Program-made: the position numbers and the translations under genes | Part shown: one piece after another, positions 52,850-63,786 of the stretch | How positions within the stretch are numbered: the first letter of the stretch is position 1 | Layout: each line of letters begins with the position of its first letter | Assembly (NCBI GenBank): GCA_023052935.1 | Contig: CM041295.1 | Location: forward strand, 21,204,880-21,268,879 | DNA length: 64,000 bases | Direction: 5' to 3' | Origin: Piezodorus guildinii | Taxonomy: Eukaryota; Arthropoda; Insecta; Hemiptera; Pentatomidae | Notes under the pieces: model-generated | What the model was told of the DNA's origin: nothing | Database searches by the model: none | What the model saw: the letters and a program-made list of their open reading frames with translations, nothing else

Positions 52850-53500
52850 ATCGGAGAGCAGAATGTTGACGAGTTTAAGGAGGGATGGAATCACGAAATT
52901 TTAGGAATCGTTATATAACAGCAATGGATTTTCGGGTAATTTGAGAAATATAGTTAATCCAGGATATGTTTAAATCTATAATGACTCCGTTATAGTTTCC
53001 GACTATGGTGTGGAAGTGGATAGGTAGGCTATTAGGGTTAAGCAAAGGATGATACAAAAGAGAATTAAGGAGGTACTTGGGACCTATCAGAATGGCCTTG
53101 GTTTTTCTAGCATTCAGCATAAAATCAATGATCGTAGCCTAAGCATTGATGCTATAAATATTCTTTTTTATAGTAAAGCCTCGGTAGAAGGAAAGATAGA
53201 TTTGCAGATGATCTGCACATAGGTGGTATTGTGGGTTGTTGATGGAATCAGGGGATCATATAAAGAGTCGGCGAGTGTTGGGAACCCTGAGGAAGACCAC
53301 GTTTTAGTGAAATGGAGGAGGAAGGGGTTTCATTAGATATGATAATAGTTTGATAGAGAGGACAAAAAGGAAACCAATAATTTTATGACGCTATTTTACA
53401 TCTGGAGTTTTTGGATTTTGGAAAGAGGGATGTAATGATTAGCTGAATCGAAAGCTTTTGAAAATCGAAAATGATCAGAATAGCGATTTTTATTGAGGAT
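52850..53500 (-). pseudogene. LINE RT fragment (Jockey/CR1-like), inverted
   Basis: Reverse complement contains INNPQYHLCADDLQIYLSF (catalytic YADD changed to CADD) and, further on, LNARKTKAILIGPKYL and GVIIDLNISWINYISQI, typical of the region behind the RT active site. Several stops and shifts. Confidence 0.7.
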
Positions 53501-53616
53501 TGTAGGCCTTATGTAAAATATTTAACATTGTGGGTTGAATAGAATATTGGGTTCGAAAAATGAAAGTAAAATATTTAAGTTTATGTAATTTGACTATTAT
53601 TATTATTTTCTGTATA

Positions 53617-54515
53617 TTGGGTTGATGCAAAATTAATGCAGGTTTCCTCTATTGCAATATCTTAATTCCAATTGTGTAAACAAAGCTAATCCTAACATTG
53701 ATCATTATTATACCAAAACAAACCTTATCTAATACCCTCTCTTTCACCATGAATTTGTTTAGTAAAATCGTTTTGTTCAGTGTGTTCAAAGGTCTTGAAT
53801 CGAAAATGTCAAAGTGCGATTTTCGTCAAATTTATTTTTACGAATTTAAATTAGGGCGCAGCGCTGCGCAAACGGCTCGTAATATTAATGAAGTGTGGGG
53901 TCAGGGGGCTATTAATGAGTGCACGGTGCAGCGTTGGTTCCAGAAGTTTCGCAGAGGAGATTTCGACCTCGAAGACAAGGAAGGTCGGGGCCGTCATCTT
54001 GCTCTGGACAACGACCAGCTGAGGTCAAAAGTGGAAGAAGACCCAACCAAAACCACACGAGAAATGGCGGCGGAACTCGGAACTCAAAAATTGCAACGTC
54101 TTTGCCCAGCATTGATGAATCGGAAGGGGCCGATCCTGCTCCACGATAACGCCAGACCACACGTTGCACAACCAACGCTTCGACGACTGCACGAGTTGGG
54201 CTACGAAGTTCTCCAACATCCGCCTTATTCACCTGACCTCTCTCCTACAGACTTCCACTTTTTCAGGCATCTGGACAACTTTTTGAGGGAGAAAAATTTT
54301 CAAAACCAGGACGACATTGAAAATTCTTTTCGTGATTTCATTGAGTCCAGGGATTCGGATTTTTTTTCTGGTGGAATAAGAAAGCTTGTTGAACGTTGGC
54401 AAAAGTGCATTGATTCAGATGGAAATTATTTTGATTAAATATATATGGTTAAAGTAAAGATATGGCGTATTTACAATACCTACTAAAAACCTGCATTAAT
54501 TTTGCATCAACCCAA
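53617..54515 (+). mobile_element. Mariner element, internally deleted, with perfect terminal repeats
   Basis: Flanked by TA (53615-53616 and 54516-54517). Inverted repeats of about 29 bp are identical on both sides and begin TTGGGTTGATGCAAAAT. Length 899 bp, shorter than the usual 1.3 kb. Confidence 0.92.
53806..54438 (+). CDS. Mariner transposase with in-frame internal deletion
   Basis: 210 residues from the ATG at 53806 (MSKCDFRQ); the frame is open further upstream but that part is not mariner-like. N-terminal helix-turn-helix units: FYEFKLGRSAAQTARNINEV, CTVQRWFQKFRRGDFDLED, TTREMAAELGT. The sequence then jumps to ILLHDNARPHVAQPTLRRLH (second catalytic Asp) and YSPDLSPTDFHFF (third). The stretch with the first catalytic Asp and the linker, over 100 residues, is missing without loss of frame. 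It could still bind mariner ends but should not cut DNA. Confidence 0.85.
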   Translation: MSKCDFRQIYFYEFKLGRSAAQTARNINEVWGQGAINECTVQRWFQKFRRGDFDLEDKEGRGRHLALDNDQLRSKVEEDPTKTTREMAAELGTQKLQRLCPALMNRKGPILLHDNARPHVAQPTLRRLHELGYEVLQHPPYSPDLSPTDFHFFRHLDNFLREKNFQNQDDIENSFRDFIESRDSDFFSGGIRKLVERWQKCIDSDGNYFD

Positions 54516-54517
54516 TA

Positions 54518-56323
54518 TATTGTATGAATGTGGTCTCATATCAGTATTACTATTGTTCATTCTGAAACAGATTGTAATAATTCTCAATAAATGAATATTT
54601 AAAATTAAAAAAATATTTAAGAGAATTTTTTCTTCGAGAAAGTTATTAAGCTGTGAGTAAACTATTCTTTCAAGTGATTTTAATAGATTCTTTTGCTGTT
54701 TTTTTTTCTATTACTTATTTAGTTAGAACAGACAAGATAAGTCCTTTAAATTAATGTGTTCCTGGTAAACACTTTAACGTACCATGGTCGAGCCCCAAGC
54801 AGACAGCAAATTTCCTTCTTGCTACAATTTTTAATTTGCTTCTCAATCAATATCCAGATTCAAAATAAATATATACAATCCAGATACGTAATTAAATATA
54901 AATAAAGTAGTTCCTCTATTTTTTTCAATATAAAAAGCTTACTAAAACACTTATTTCGCCATGTCCCGATGGCTGGAAATTCATACCTTGATCTTAGACT
55001 GTATTGCTGTATAAATAACTGCTCAAATTCGGAAACTGGACTAAAAAGGGGGTCAGTATCTTTGTTGATGTTAATAAAAAAAATATAAATAAATAACTAT
55101 ATCTTAACCACCATTTGTTTAAAAATCACAACACAACCGTTCTAAATGTTCCTTACCACGCCATACAATTAGATGTAAAGTAAAAGAAAAAAGGATGTAA
55201 ACAATGTCATATTCCTTCGAAAATTTCGGATATAGTGATTTTTCGAAGTACGGCTTTAGATTGAAAATACTGCAATCAAAAGATTCTTGGGTAAAGAAAA
55301 TAGGATACTTTTCTATAGAAAAATTATTAACTGCATAAATAAAAATGAGACATATGTTGATGGTGTCTTAAAATTATAAACCCGAAAAATGTGCATAGAA
55401 TGAATTTCTTTGTAAATATTGTATATTGATCAAAACAATGATTACCTATTATTAGAGAAGTTTATAAGAATAATTAGGAACATTTATTCTTATTATATTT
55501 TTATTTTGGAGGCTTAAATGTAATATATGATATAATGTTATAAGTATAAACTGTTTATTTTATTACTACTTTATTATTTTATCAGGAAATGAAATTCATT
55601 ATCAACATTACTATTAACTTGCTATTATATTATTTTATACATAGTCCATTAACATATACTAACATTAAATGGACCAGACCTCCATGGCTAAATGATGTTA
55701 TAGGCCATTGAATTCTTTCCTATTCTACTGTCATTAAAATATATAAAGTGTGTCTTTTTTTTTTATGATTAAAATATGTGCATCCTGGATCTTACTCAGG
55801 GACTTCCCTTCTTAGATCTGTTTTGAATGTGCGTTTTACTCCCCCTAATTATTCCTCGAACAAAATATTTATACGTATTAAAATATTTACGAAGAATATA
55901 TGTAAAGTTTACCGTTTATTGAATTCACTCAATGATGATATTAATTATTTAGTGTCAATTTTCACGACGGCTATTTCGAGATTTGTACTATGGAATGGGT
56001 TATAGGATTGAAGGTCGCCTGCTTTGAATGAAGGCAGCCAAGCACGATAAATCTAGCCGTGGAACGGTACCTGGAATGTGATGGAAATGATTTAGATTTG
56101 ATGATGTCATAGCTTTCGATAGTCGCTGGTGTGCTATCCTACCCTCAGCTCATTACTGGAACCATCATCTTATGTCCAATGGGTGACTAACGAAGAATAA
56201 TTATAAATGTAACGGTTAATAAAGATAAAAATTAAACCATTATTCTTTGGAAAAGGAGGTACTATATTTTATTTTTAAAAACAACCCTGTACCTCTAGAA
56301 TCCATGAACATTACTAAATTATC
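54518..56323. other. AT-rich non-coding stretch
   Basis: No gene recognised. A less AT-rich patch at 56005-56180 (GTCGCCTGCTTTGAATGAAG and following) could be a LINE 3' remnant but no family motif is clear. Confidence 0.35.
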
Positions 56324-56569
56324 GAGATTCGTACTGTATCTAGGCCAAATTGTTTAGGCAAGGCAAGCAGGTTATTATACCTAAATTACGCTCATCCGCC
56401 AGGTTTTTCCCCAGTTTCGGGTACCCACTTTATAGAGGATAGGGTGTCCCGGTAGGGTCTTCATAACCCAGGCTTGCACCCCGGCTGAAATAACAGAATA
56501 AATAGTTCTGCCTCAGACGGGGTTCGAACCCGAGACCCGGAGAACAGTAGACTAATGCTCTATCCCTGC
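56324..56569 (-). mobile_element. SINE1 copy
   Basis: Reverse complement starts in the tRNA head (GATAGAGCATTAGTCTACTG), has GGTCTCGGGTTCGAACCCCG (box B) and the body with GGCGGATGAGCGTAAT-like and CAGTACGAATCTC. Confidence 0.8.
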
Positions 56570-56734
56570 TAAATTCTAAATATACTGGATTTAAAATGAG
56601 AGGAAGGTTGTCTGTGATACCCTCTATAATTAATATTAATTTTTTAAGATCTAAAAAATATTTTTTGATGGAGAAGTTTGTTGGGGATGCGGTCATTATG
56701 ATTATTATATATTCTAAAAAAATAATGGAGCATT

Positions 56735-57030
56735 TGTTGCAAATAAAATCATCCATAAGACCTTAACATCCCCCTAGTTGCAGACTTAACCCGAAAACGA
56801 TACACCTCCTTCAATTCCAAACTACTAGCCCACACAAATCCGCTTGTCCGTAAACTCTCATCTCCATCTATTCTCGATAATCCTTCGAGGCGCCTGACAA
56901 GACGGTAGTCTCGAGACCTGTTAATAAAATAAAAAATACAGTATACCTAAAAGAATTATTGAAGTGCCACGGCTGGGCAGCTTCTTCACAAGACTGTTTC
57001 ACGCCTATAATTGAAATTTAGCCCTTTTAC
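56735..57030 (+). pseudogene. LINE family L, C-terminal scrap
   Basis: GTTGCAAATAAAATCATCCA, ACCTTAACATCC, GCAGACTTAACCCGAAAACG, GATAATCCTTCGAGGCGCCT and AAGTGCCACGGCTGGGCAG match the 3' part of the 51.4-kb fragment. Several stops. Confidence 0.7.
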
Positions 57031-57224
57031 TTGTTGTGTTGGGATGTAAAATGAGTTCTTAGCGTTCTTTGAACCATGATACCACCAGTCATTTAAAACT
57101 TCAGATTCTTGTAAATATTTTGATTCAATTATATGCGTCCCATTTTGATGTATTACCGGTAATTTTTCTGAATTTGATCATCATCAAAAGTTGAAGGACG
57201 ACCCGAGCACTTTGCGTATTCCAA

Positions 57225-57311
<87 letters not shown>
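57225..57311. repeat. (TA)n(GA)n compound microsatellite
   Basis: TA run to about 57275 followed by GA run. The ORF crossing it is a repeat artefact. Confidence 0.95.
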
Positions 57312-57315
<4 letters not shown>

Positions 57316-57589
57316 AAACACAGGTATTGTACATATTGTACATTGAAAGTGTTAGATCATTCACTGTTGTTGACATATCACCCATTTTCATATTTTACTT
57401 GCCTCTTTTCTCATCGTCTAGCGCGGCCCTTATATTACGCGGATGACGAAAAAAACTATCGAAGTGACCATTTAACGAGAGATTTTTAAGGCACATATTC
57501 TTTTAATTATCAAGATTCTACTGTAACATGTTACATGCTCATGCTAAGACTGGGCAGTGTTTCCTGTAACCTATTTAGTGTATATTAGA

Positions 57590-57860
57590 GGATAGAGGCT
57601 GGAGAATGAAGGACCAGTCAAACAAGTAAAGCCCTCTCGAGTGGAGGCTCATTGTTGTCTTGGAGGCAGCAGGTGGAGGGCCAGCTGGTCAGCTCCTCCA
57701 CAAAGAATTAATTGTTCCATCGAATAACTTTAAAGGTTCATTAGCTGGATTGAAAGGGTTCTGATTAGCTGCAACCCCCTATCTAGCCCCGGGCGGCACG
57801 AGCCATTCGCAATTGGACCTCCCGTCATGCCGCCCTCGGGAAATTTGTCAGAATATTTTA
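57590..57860. other. GC-richer unique segment, unassigned
   Basis: Less AT-rich than its neighbours and not similar to any repeat here. No convincing exon in any frame. Contains inverted GGGCGGCA (57791-57798) and TGCCGCCC (57828-57835), and homeodomain-like TAATT/ATTA cores. Could be conserved regulatory DNA or an unrecognised repeat. Confidence 0.3.
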
Positions 57861-57882
57861 AAGCTTAAAAAAAAAAAAAAAA

Positions 57883-58379
57883 TCTGGTGTACCATCACGC
57901 AATATTTACTAAACATTCTACATAATAAAATTGTTACTTTTTACATTTAACATCTCTCTCTCTCTCTAAATAAAACTAGCTTAGTTGTTTCGCACGGCTG
58001 CAATTTGAATGAGGTGTCATTTATATTTTAAAAAAACTCTGTCAGACTGATTTAGAGTTTATCGCTTTCGAAGGTTTAGCTCATCGTAAAAAGGAGTGCA
58101 ATTAGCAATTAAATAAGTTTATTATTATAACGGCTATTCATTATTATATTTAATCAGCAGAAATGAAATAAATAAATCAAAAATGGTTCAATTTTTTGCT
58201 TTTTTTATTTTTAAGTGAAGCATAGATAACAGAAAATTTAATTTTCACATATAAAAAAAACTTCATTACAATTCCAGTTTTCGAAAACAACAGAGGTTTC
58301 TATTTTATTCAGTTTATTACTATTTTATATTTCAAATGAACTATTTAAATTGCATATTAAAAGTTTTTTTTTTTTCAAC
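57883..58379 (+). repeat. Dispersed repeat family D, diverged left part
   Basis: TCTGGTGTACCATCACGC after a run of about 15 A. Family D interior similarity reappears beyond the LINE at 58380-58890 (for example CTTTCCAACGGTATATTATA at about 59221), so this may be one long diverged copy split by that LINE. Confidence 0.4.
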
Positions 58380-58890
58380 AACAATTTTTATTGAGTATAA
58401 TTACAATCTGTCCCAATTTGGACATCAATAGTAGTGCTGAAAGATATCATACATAATACATTCATACAATATTTACACTGCATAAAATTACAATAAAATA
58501 TATACACAATAATGAATCAATACAATAAAGTCAAGAATTCACTTATACCTATATACACATACACACACTCATACATACATCACATTGAGTGGAGAATCTA
58601 GCCAGTGCTAGAACTCCAATATGTTTACAAAAGGTCGCGGGGCCACTGCCGATTCAACCTTCTAGGTGGGTTGTATGGATGAGTGGAGCTAGATAGGGAT
58701 TGAGCTAGAGGATTAGGATGATGAATTAGGTTCTGGTGGAATTTGGAAAATTTGGATGGAATTAAGTCTGAAATAAATGGAACATTAAGGTCGTGGTGCA
58801 AGGTATAGTTGGAGACATAATAAGGAGCATTTACTATTGTACGGAGGACTTTGGATTGAAACATAATAGAAAACATATTAAAAGTTAAAT
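58380..58890 (-). pseudogene. LINE family L2, C-terminal RT and 3' end, inverted
   Basis: Reverse complement: MFQSKVLRTIVNAPYYVSNY, HHDLNVPFISDL, FSKFHQNLIHHPNPLA and PPRRLNRQWPRDLL then stop near 58637; the 3' untranslated region extends to a T run at 58370 (A tail in element sense). The last ~75 codons are open. Confidence 0.8.
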
Positions 58891-59698
58891 TAGGTTTCCA
58901 TAGGAATCCCTCCATTTAGTTTACCGTTAAAAAACATCATTTCATTAAATAGTATTAAATCTGAAATAATTACTAACAATGTTAGTTTATAGATTTATAA
59001 CAACTTTAATACAATAGACGTTTGTTACAATGCGTTACATAATAATGTTTATAAAATCTTGCGTACTAAATGGAAGAATATAACTTGCACGATTCTGTAC
59101 ATTTAACTGTCATAACCTCCCTCTTTACCAATAAAATTTGTTCATAAGTTTATGAGCTTACAACTTTATATTAACTTGTACGATTTCTTTTATGTCATAT
59201 TAACTTTTCTAAAATCTTGTACTTTCCAACGGTATATTATACGTTTATGTTAATAGTTATATATTATGAATAAATGTTTGATGACTTGGTTACAGATTTT
59301 TTTTAAACGTTTGTCGTTTAAAAAAAATCTAAAATGCAATGTATTTTTCTTTTGAGCCTTTAGGAAAGAATGCCTTAAAAAATAGTTAAAACTACATAAG
59401 AATGTCTCTCAATTTAAAATGATAACGCGATTTTGGTTTCCTCAAACTCCTTCTAAACCACTGGACGGATTTTGCTATTTTACGGTTTTTACTATGATTT
59501 AGGACATTCTTTCCTGAAGGTTTATAAGTAAAATGCATTAAAATTTAACTTATCTTTAGGTGCGAAAAATAATTTTTCTGTAACTAAATGGGATTCCTAT
59601 GGAAACTTAATTTAACTTTTAAAATGTAATTTAAATATTTTATATGAAACATAAAATAATTAAAAAACGAATAAAATAGGAACCGTTTTTATTTCTAT
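58891..59698. other. AT-rich stretch with family D-like interior
   Basis: TCCAACGGTATATTATACG (about 59225) matches the family D interior. CTTCTAAACCACTGGACGGA (59450-59470) is a separate motif of unknown origin. No gene recognised. Confidence 0.4.
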
Positions 59699-60014
59699 AG
59701 AGAGCGGCGTGGATAGAGCGCTAGTCTGCTAGTCGGGTCCTGGGTTCGAATCCCGGCTATGGCAGAATATTATTTATTCTGTTAATTCAGTCGGGGGCGA
59801 CCCTAGGGTATGGAGACCCATCTGGGGCAGACCCGGCCTCTTTAAAGTGGATACCCAAAATAATTGAGGAAAACCCTGGCGGCTGAGCGCGATTAAGGCC
59901 GAATCACCTCATTGCACTGCCGTTGGCCTAGAAACAGTACGAATCTCTATATTTACTGAGCCCAAGACCCTTCATGGGTTGTAGTGGTACAGGTTTTTTT
60001 TTTGGTTTTTTTTT
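59699..60014 (+). mobile_element. SINE1 copy, T-tailed
   Basis: AGAGCGGCGTGGATAGAGCG (head, short internal deletion), GGGTTCGAATCCCGGC (box B), the body CCTGGCGGCTGAGCGCGAT and CAGTACGAATCTCTA, end GTAGTGGTACAGG plus T-rich tail. Confidence 0.88.
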
Positions 60015-60094
60015 GTAGTTTTTAAATACATATATGCAATCAAGCTTTTTTTAAATCACCATTCAAAAACGCTACCAACTTATTTTACAACCCA

Positions 60095-60165
60095 ATAGTA
60101 AGAGAAAGTATTGCGATCGTGAAAGTTTTTGAATTTGAGTTTGTGTGTGAGTCTGTGATTATTTA
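60095..60165 (-). repeat. Dispersed repeat family D, terminal scrap
   Basis: GTAAGAGAAAGTATTGCGAT then CGTGAAAGTTTTTGAATTTG. A similar scrap lies at about 60830-60890 (GAGAAAATATTGCAATCCTG). Confidence 0.6.
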
Positions 60166-60189
60166 TTTGAGTGGTTGCTGAAAGCAAAA

Positions 60190-60990
60190 ACCACAATAAA
60201 ACAAAATATTTTTCACGTTTTGAACATAACTTTACCAAAAATTACTAAAGTGTCAAAAATGTTCAACTTTTGCCATATTTTAAAGTAAATGTTTAAAAGT
60301 AAAGTTGATAATGTCGACATTTATTTCTTAATCCGGATTTAGGAGCGAAAAAAATGCACTGCGAATACCCCAAAAGGTTTCTGGTGTTTAATTAAACAAC
60401 AAGTATATATAAACAAGTTTTTCATAATATACCGTATGCAAGTTCATGATCACTCGTCATAGAAGATGAAGTTGAATGTATTAATAAATAAGTACTATCC
60501 CAAAAAGATTTCCTCTAATCCTGATGAACTTTATATGGAAGAACTCCCTTATTTACCCCTTTAATTAAAAAAGGAATCATACAAATCGGTACGAAAGCGT
60601 CGAAGTTATGAGCGGGCAAAGATTAAAAATGTTTCTATCGGATCCTGATGAAATCGAAATGAGACGCCCATGTGTGCCGATTTGATTAAAAAAAATAACC
60701 GTATAAGTCACATTAGGGATGGCAAACTTATGAGCGAACGAAAAACAGCATAGAACATAAAATCAAACTGAAAACCATTTCATTTTATTTTCACACATCC
60801 CTTTTTTTCACATTCATATATATGAAATATAAAGTAGAGAAAATATTGCAATCCTGAAAATTTTCGAATTCGAGTTGATGTGGGAAGCCTAGCTCATAAA
60901 TAATAATTTGTATTAAAAAATTGAAATTACTTATTTCAGAAATATATAAGCTTGAGATCCTGCAACAACATTATCGTTATCATGATTATT
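60190..60990. other. AT-rich non-coding stretch
   Basis: No gene recognised; contains the second family D scrap near 60830-60890. Confidence 0.4.
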
Positions 60991-60994
60991 CTCC

Positions 60995-61240
60995 CTTCCA
61001 CCGCTGAGGGTCGTGCTTATAGGGTCCGGCCCACATATCTCTTTTCGGTACCAACTCTTCTCTCCAATTTCATTTTATTCCAGACTTCCTGCATGCTTCC
61101 TCCCCGGACATGAAATGCCTTCCTTTGGGTCTTTTCCCTTTTGTGTGGGTCTCATAGGTCTTTGTGGTACTTCTGTCCGGATTCATCCTTAGAAGATGTC
61201 CAAACCACCACAGTTTGTGCTCCTCTAGAATGGTTCCCGC
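60995..61240 (-). pseudogene. RTE-type LINE, C-terminal fragment, inverted
   Basis: Reverse complement reads EEHKLWWFGHLLRMNPDRS and THTKGKRPKEGIS, the RTE-like GH..RM and GKRP blocks, followed by a frame with stops. Confidence 0.5.
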
Positions 61241-61629
61241 CGTTTTGAAAATGGAGATTCACTCACAGCCTCTCCCCCGGGTATGTGAGACCCGTCAACC
61301 AAATGGTGGCCACTCACAAAATTAGGCGTAGGGAGTGATGACCCTACCCTACAAATTGCATCGAGAAAACGCGAGTGTAATCTCCCAGGAGATTACACCG
61401 CGAGGCCCTGGGCCTGCACGGCCTGTCGCATCACTGGAAAAAAATACTAATCGAAATTCAATATTAAAATAAATGACAATGTTACATAAATGTCTATTTA
61501 TCTGACAGCCATGTATAAGTTGAAAATATATCCATTTTATTAAAAATGTTGTCCATAATAGATTATATAAGTCATTAAAATTTATAAACAATCAGAACCA
61601 CCCATCATTACCAACATATTCTTGGGCCC
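61241..61629. other. Unassigned stretch
   Basis: Moderately GC-rich to 61435 (ending TCCCAGGAGATTACACCGCG), then AT-rich. No coding or repeat family recognised. Confidence 0.3.
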
Positions 61630-62635
61630 CTAATGAATGTGGGCTATCCTATTACTGTAGATATTTACACACTGATATCTTATTTAGATCCTTCAAAATA
61701 TATCACAATGGTTCCTTTTTACACAACCTGCTGGTGTTCCTCAAGGCCGCTATCTAGGACCCATTCTTTTCAGTCTATACAGCTGATATCCCAACCCATC
61801 ATAACACTCTATTTATACCACCTGTTTGTTATCAGTTCATAAAGATCCATTTATTGCCTCACATACCCTTCAAGCCCATATCAAAGACCTAGAAGTAGGC
61901 TGTGTCAGAACTGGGGAATACAAATATATTCCTACAAATCCTAACAAATAACCTTTACCCTTCGTCGCAATCCTTCGATTTCCTGCCCTACAGTATCCTA
62001 TCATTTGAATAACATTCAAATAGTTCCTGTTGAACAGATCCGATACTTAGGACTCCTTCTTGACAAACGCCGAACCTGGAAACCTCATACACGAGTAAAA
62101 CGACAAGAAACTGATCGCCGTTTTAGGCTACTTCAACACTTACTAGACAAACGGTCAAACCTTCCTCTTAAATACAAAAGGCTCATCTACATGACTATTA
62201 TAAGACCAATCTTGACTTACGGAGTAGAGCTATGGGGCTCTACTAAACCATCATATTCTTCCCGCATCCAATCCTTACAATCCAAAATCCTTCGTAAAAT
62301 CCTCAACGCTCCTTATTTTGTCACGAAAAACTCATCCATAAAGACCTTAATGTTCCCTATGTTACTGATTTTGCCCGAAACAGGTATCAATCCTTTCATG
62401 AAAAATTCCATTCTCACTCTAACCTACTGGTTTCAATCATTTATTCCCCTTAAATTCCTGATAACCCTCCGAGGTGCCTGAAAAGGACATGGCCGCGGGA
62501 CCTTCTAGTTTAGAATATTTTTAAAGTGCTTTCAATGGGAACCTTCTCTACATTTATTTCATAACTATCACATTTACTTGATGTATTTTTTTATACAATA
62601 TAGTTGTAAATATCAATAAAAATGTTTAATATATA
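61630..62635 (+). pseudogene. LINE family L (Jockey-like), RT 3' half
   Basis: Motif B-like PAGVPQGRYLGPILFSLYTA near 61725-61790, loss of the YADD region by frameshift, then an open stretch 62005-62330: IRYLGLLLDKRRTWKPHTRV, RFRLLQHLLDKRSNLPLKYK, RPILTYGVELWGSTKPS, SLQSKILRKILNAPYF. A frameshift near 62334 precedes the end PPRCLKRTWPRDLLV (about 62465-62511). 3' untranslated region to about 62635. Longest of the four family L copies. Confidence 0.8.
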
Positions 62636-63231
62636 TATTTATCTTATTAAATCTATGTCAATATAGCATGGTATATAATTTTAATTTTTTTATTGCATCT
62701 GCATATTGACAACTGAGGTGCCCTGATTCTGTTTTAAAATTTATATTATCTTTTATATTTTTTTATATATATATAGATTCTATTGTTTTTCTTTTAATTT
62801 TTTTTTCTTTCTAAATTTTTTTTTTTTTAAAGCAAATAGGTGATTATACTGTACACTATGTTGTGCTAACGCAGTGGTGTTTATATTTTTGCAATTACTA
62901 TTATGTTGTTTTATTCTGGTAGTGATCTTTTTAGAGGTTTCTACAATGTAAATCTTGTCACATTCTGTACAATGAATTTTTTAAATAACATTTAATTTTT
63001 CATTAGGCAAATTCTTTAATATTTGACTAGTTTATTTTAGTTGTAGAGTACTAATTTTATTTGTGGTAAATCATACTCAATAAATGCCCTCTTAATTTCA
63101 TTATATAGATGAGTTATGAATTGCATTTTATGATATTGGTACATTTTTCTATTACGTTCAGCTATCAACTCTATATCTATAGAATACTTATTAATATATA
63201 TATATATATTTTTTTTCATCCAGGTAAAAGT
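62636..63231. other. AT-rich non-coding stretch
   Basis: No gene recognised; T-rich tracts at 62755-62830. Confidence 0.4.
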
Positions 63232-63289
63232 TCTTAAAATTATTTCAACAACGGAGGTAAATGTAAGTCATGTGTTGTGAGCACCAGAT
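63232..63289 (-). repeat. Dispersed repeat family D, terminal piece
   Basis: TTTCAACAACGGAGGTAAAT then GTCATGTGTTGTGAGCACCAG ends at a T run; the family D left end in reverse orientation. Confidence 0.7.
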
Positions 63290-63683
63290 TTTTTTTAAGT
63301 AGGTTAAATTAAATAATTCAAGATATAAAGTAGTAGAAAATTACTTATATGTACTTGTATACATAATATTTTCCGTTTATAGAGTATATAATGGAAACTA
63401 AATTTTACGATGGAAATCACATGTACTTTCGATGTAAAAGAAATGTAAATTATTAAAATTTATTTCAAGTGTGGAGTGGGAATTGGGAGGTATCCGTTTG
63501 TGACAAGAGCGTCGAAGAAAAAAAGAGGATGAAAAAATTCAAAATCAAATCAAAATCGGTGATATATTTCACTGGGACATTGCTCCGATGTTGTGAGCCC
63601 CGTAAAAAATCCATTGAAGTTCCGACCCGAAGAAAAAAAAAATCTGTTAAGAATAAGATTCTTTCATTTAATTTTTTGTTTCA

Positions 63684-63786
63684 GGAACGGACGACTCTAC
63701 CTGGACGCCGGCGTACTGGGCTAGCAAGCCATTGTTTTCCGTCTAATCCTAGCCGGCAACATCTTCACCACATTTATTTCTTCTAA
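63684..63786 (+). other. Possible exon after a good splice acceptor
   Basis: A pyrimidine-rich TTTTTTGTTTCAG ends at about 63683 and is followed by a distinctly less AT-rich segment (GAACGGACGACTCTACCTGG and on). Frames read NGRLYLDAGVLG then stop, or ERTTLPGRRRTGLASHC to a stop at 63786. No homology recognised. It may be the last exon of a plus-strand gene or chance. Confidence 0.2.

Noticed and set aside
57125..57391. 88-residue frame with SLSLSLSL and IYIYIYIY
   Set aside because: Product of a (TA)n(GA)n microsatellite.
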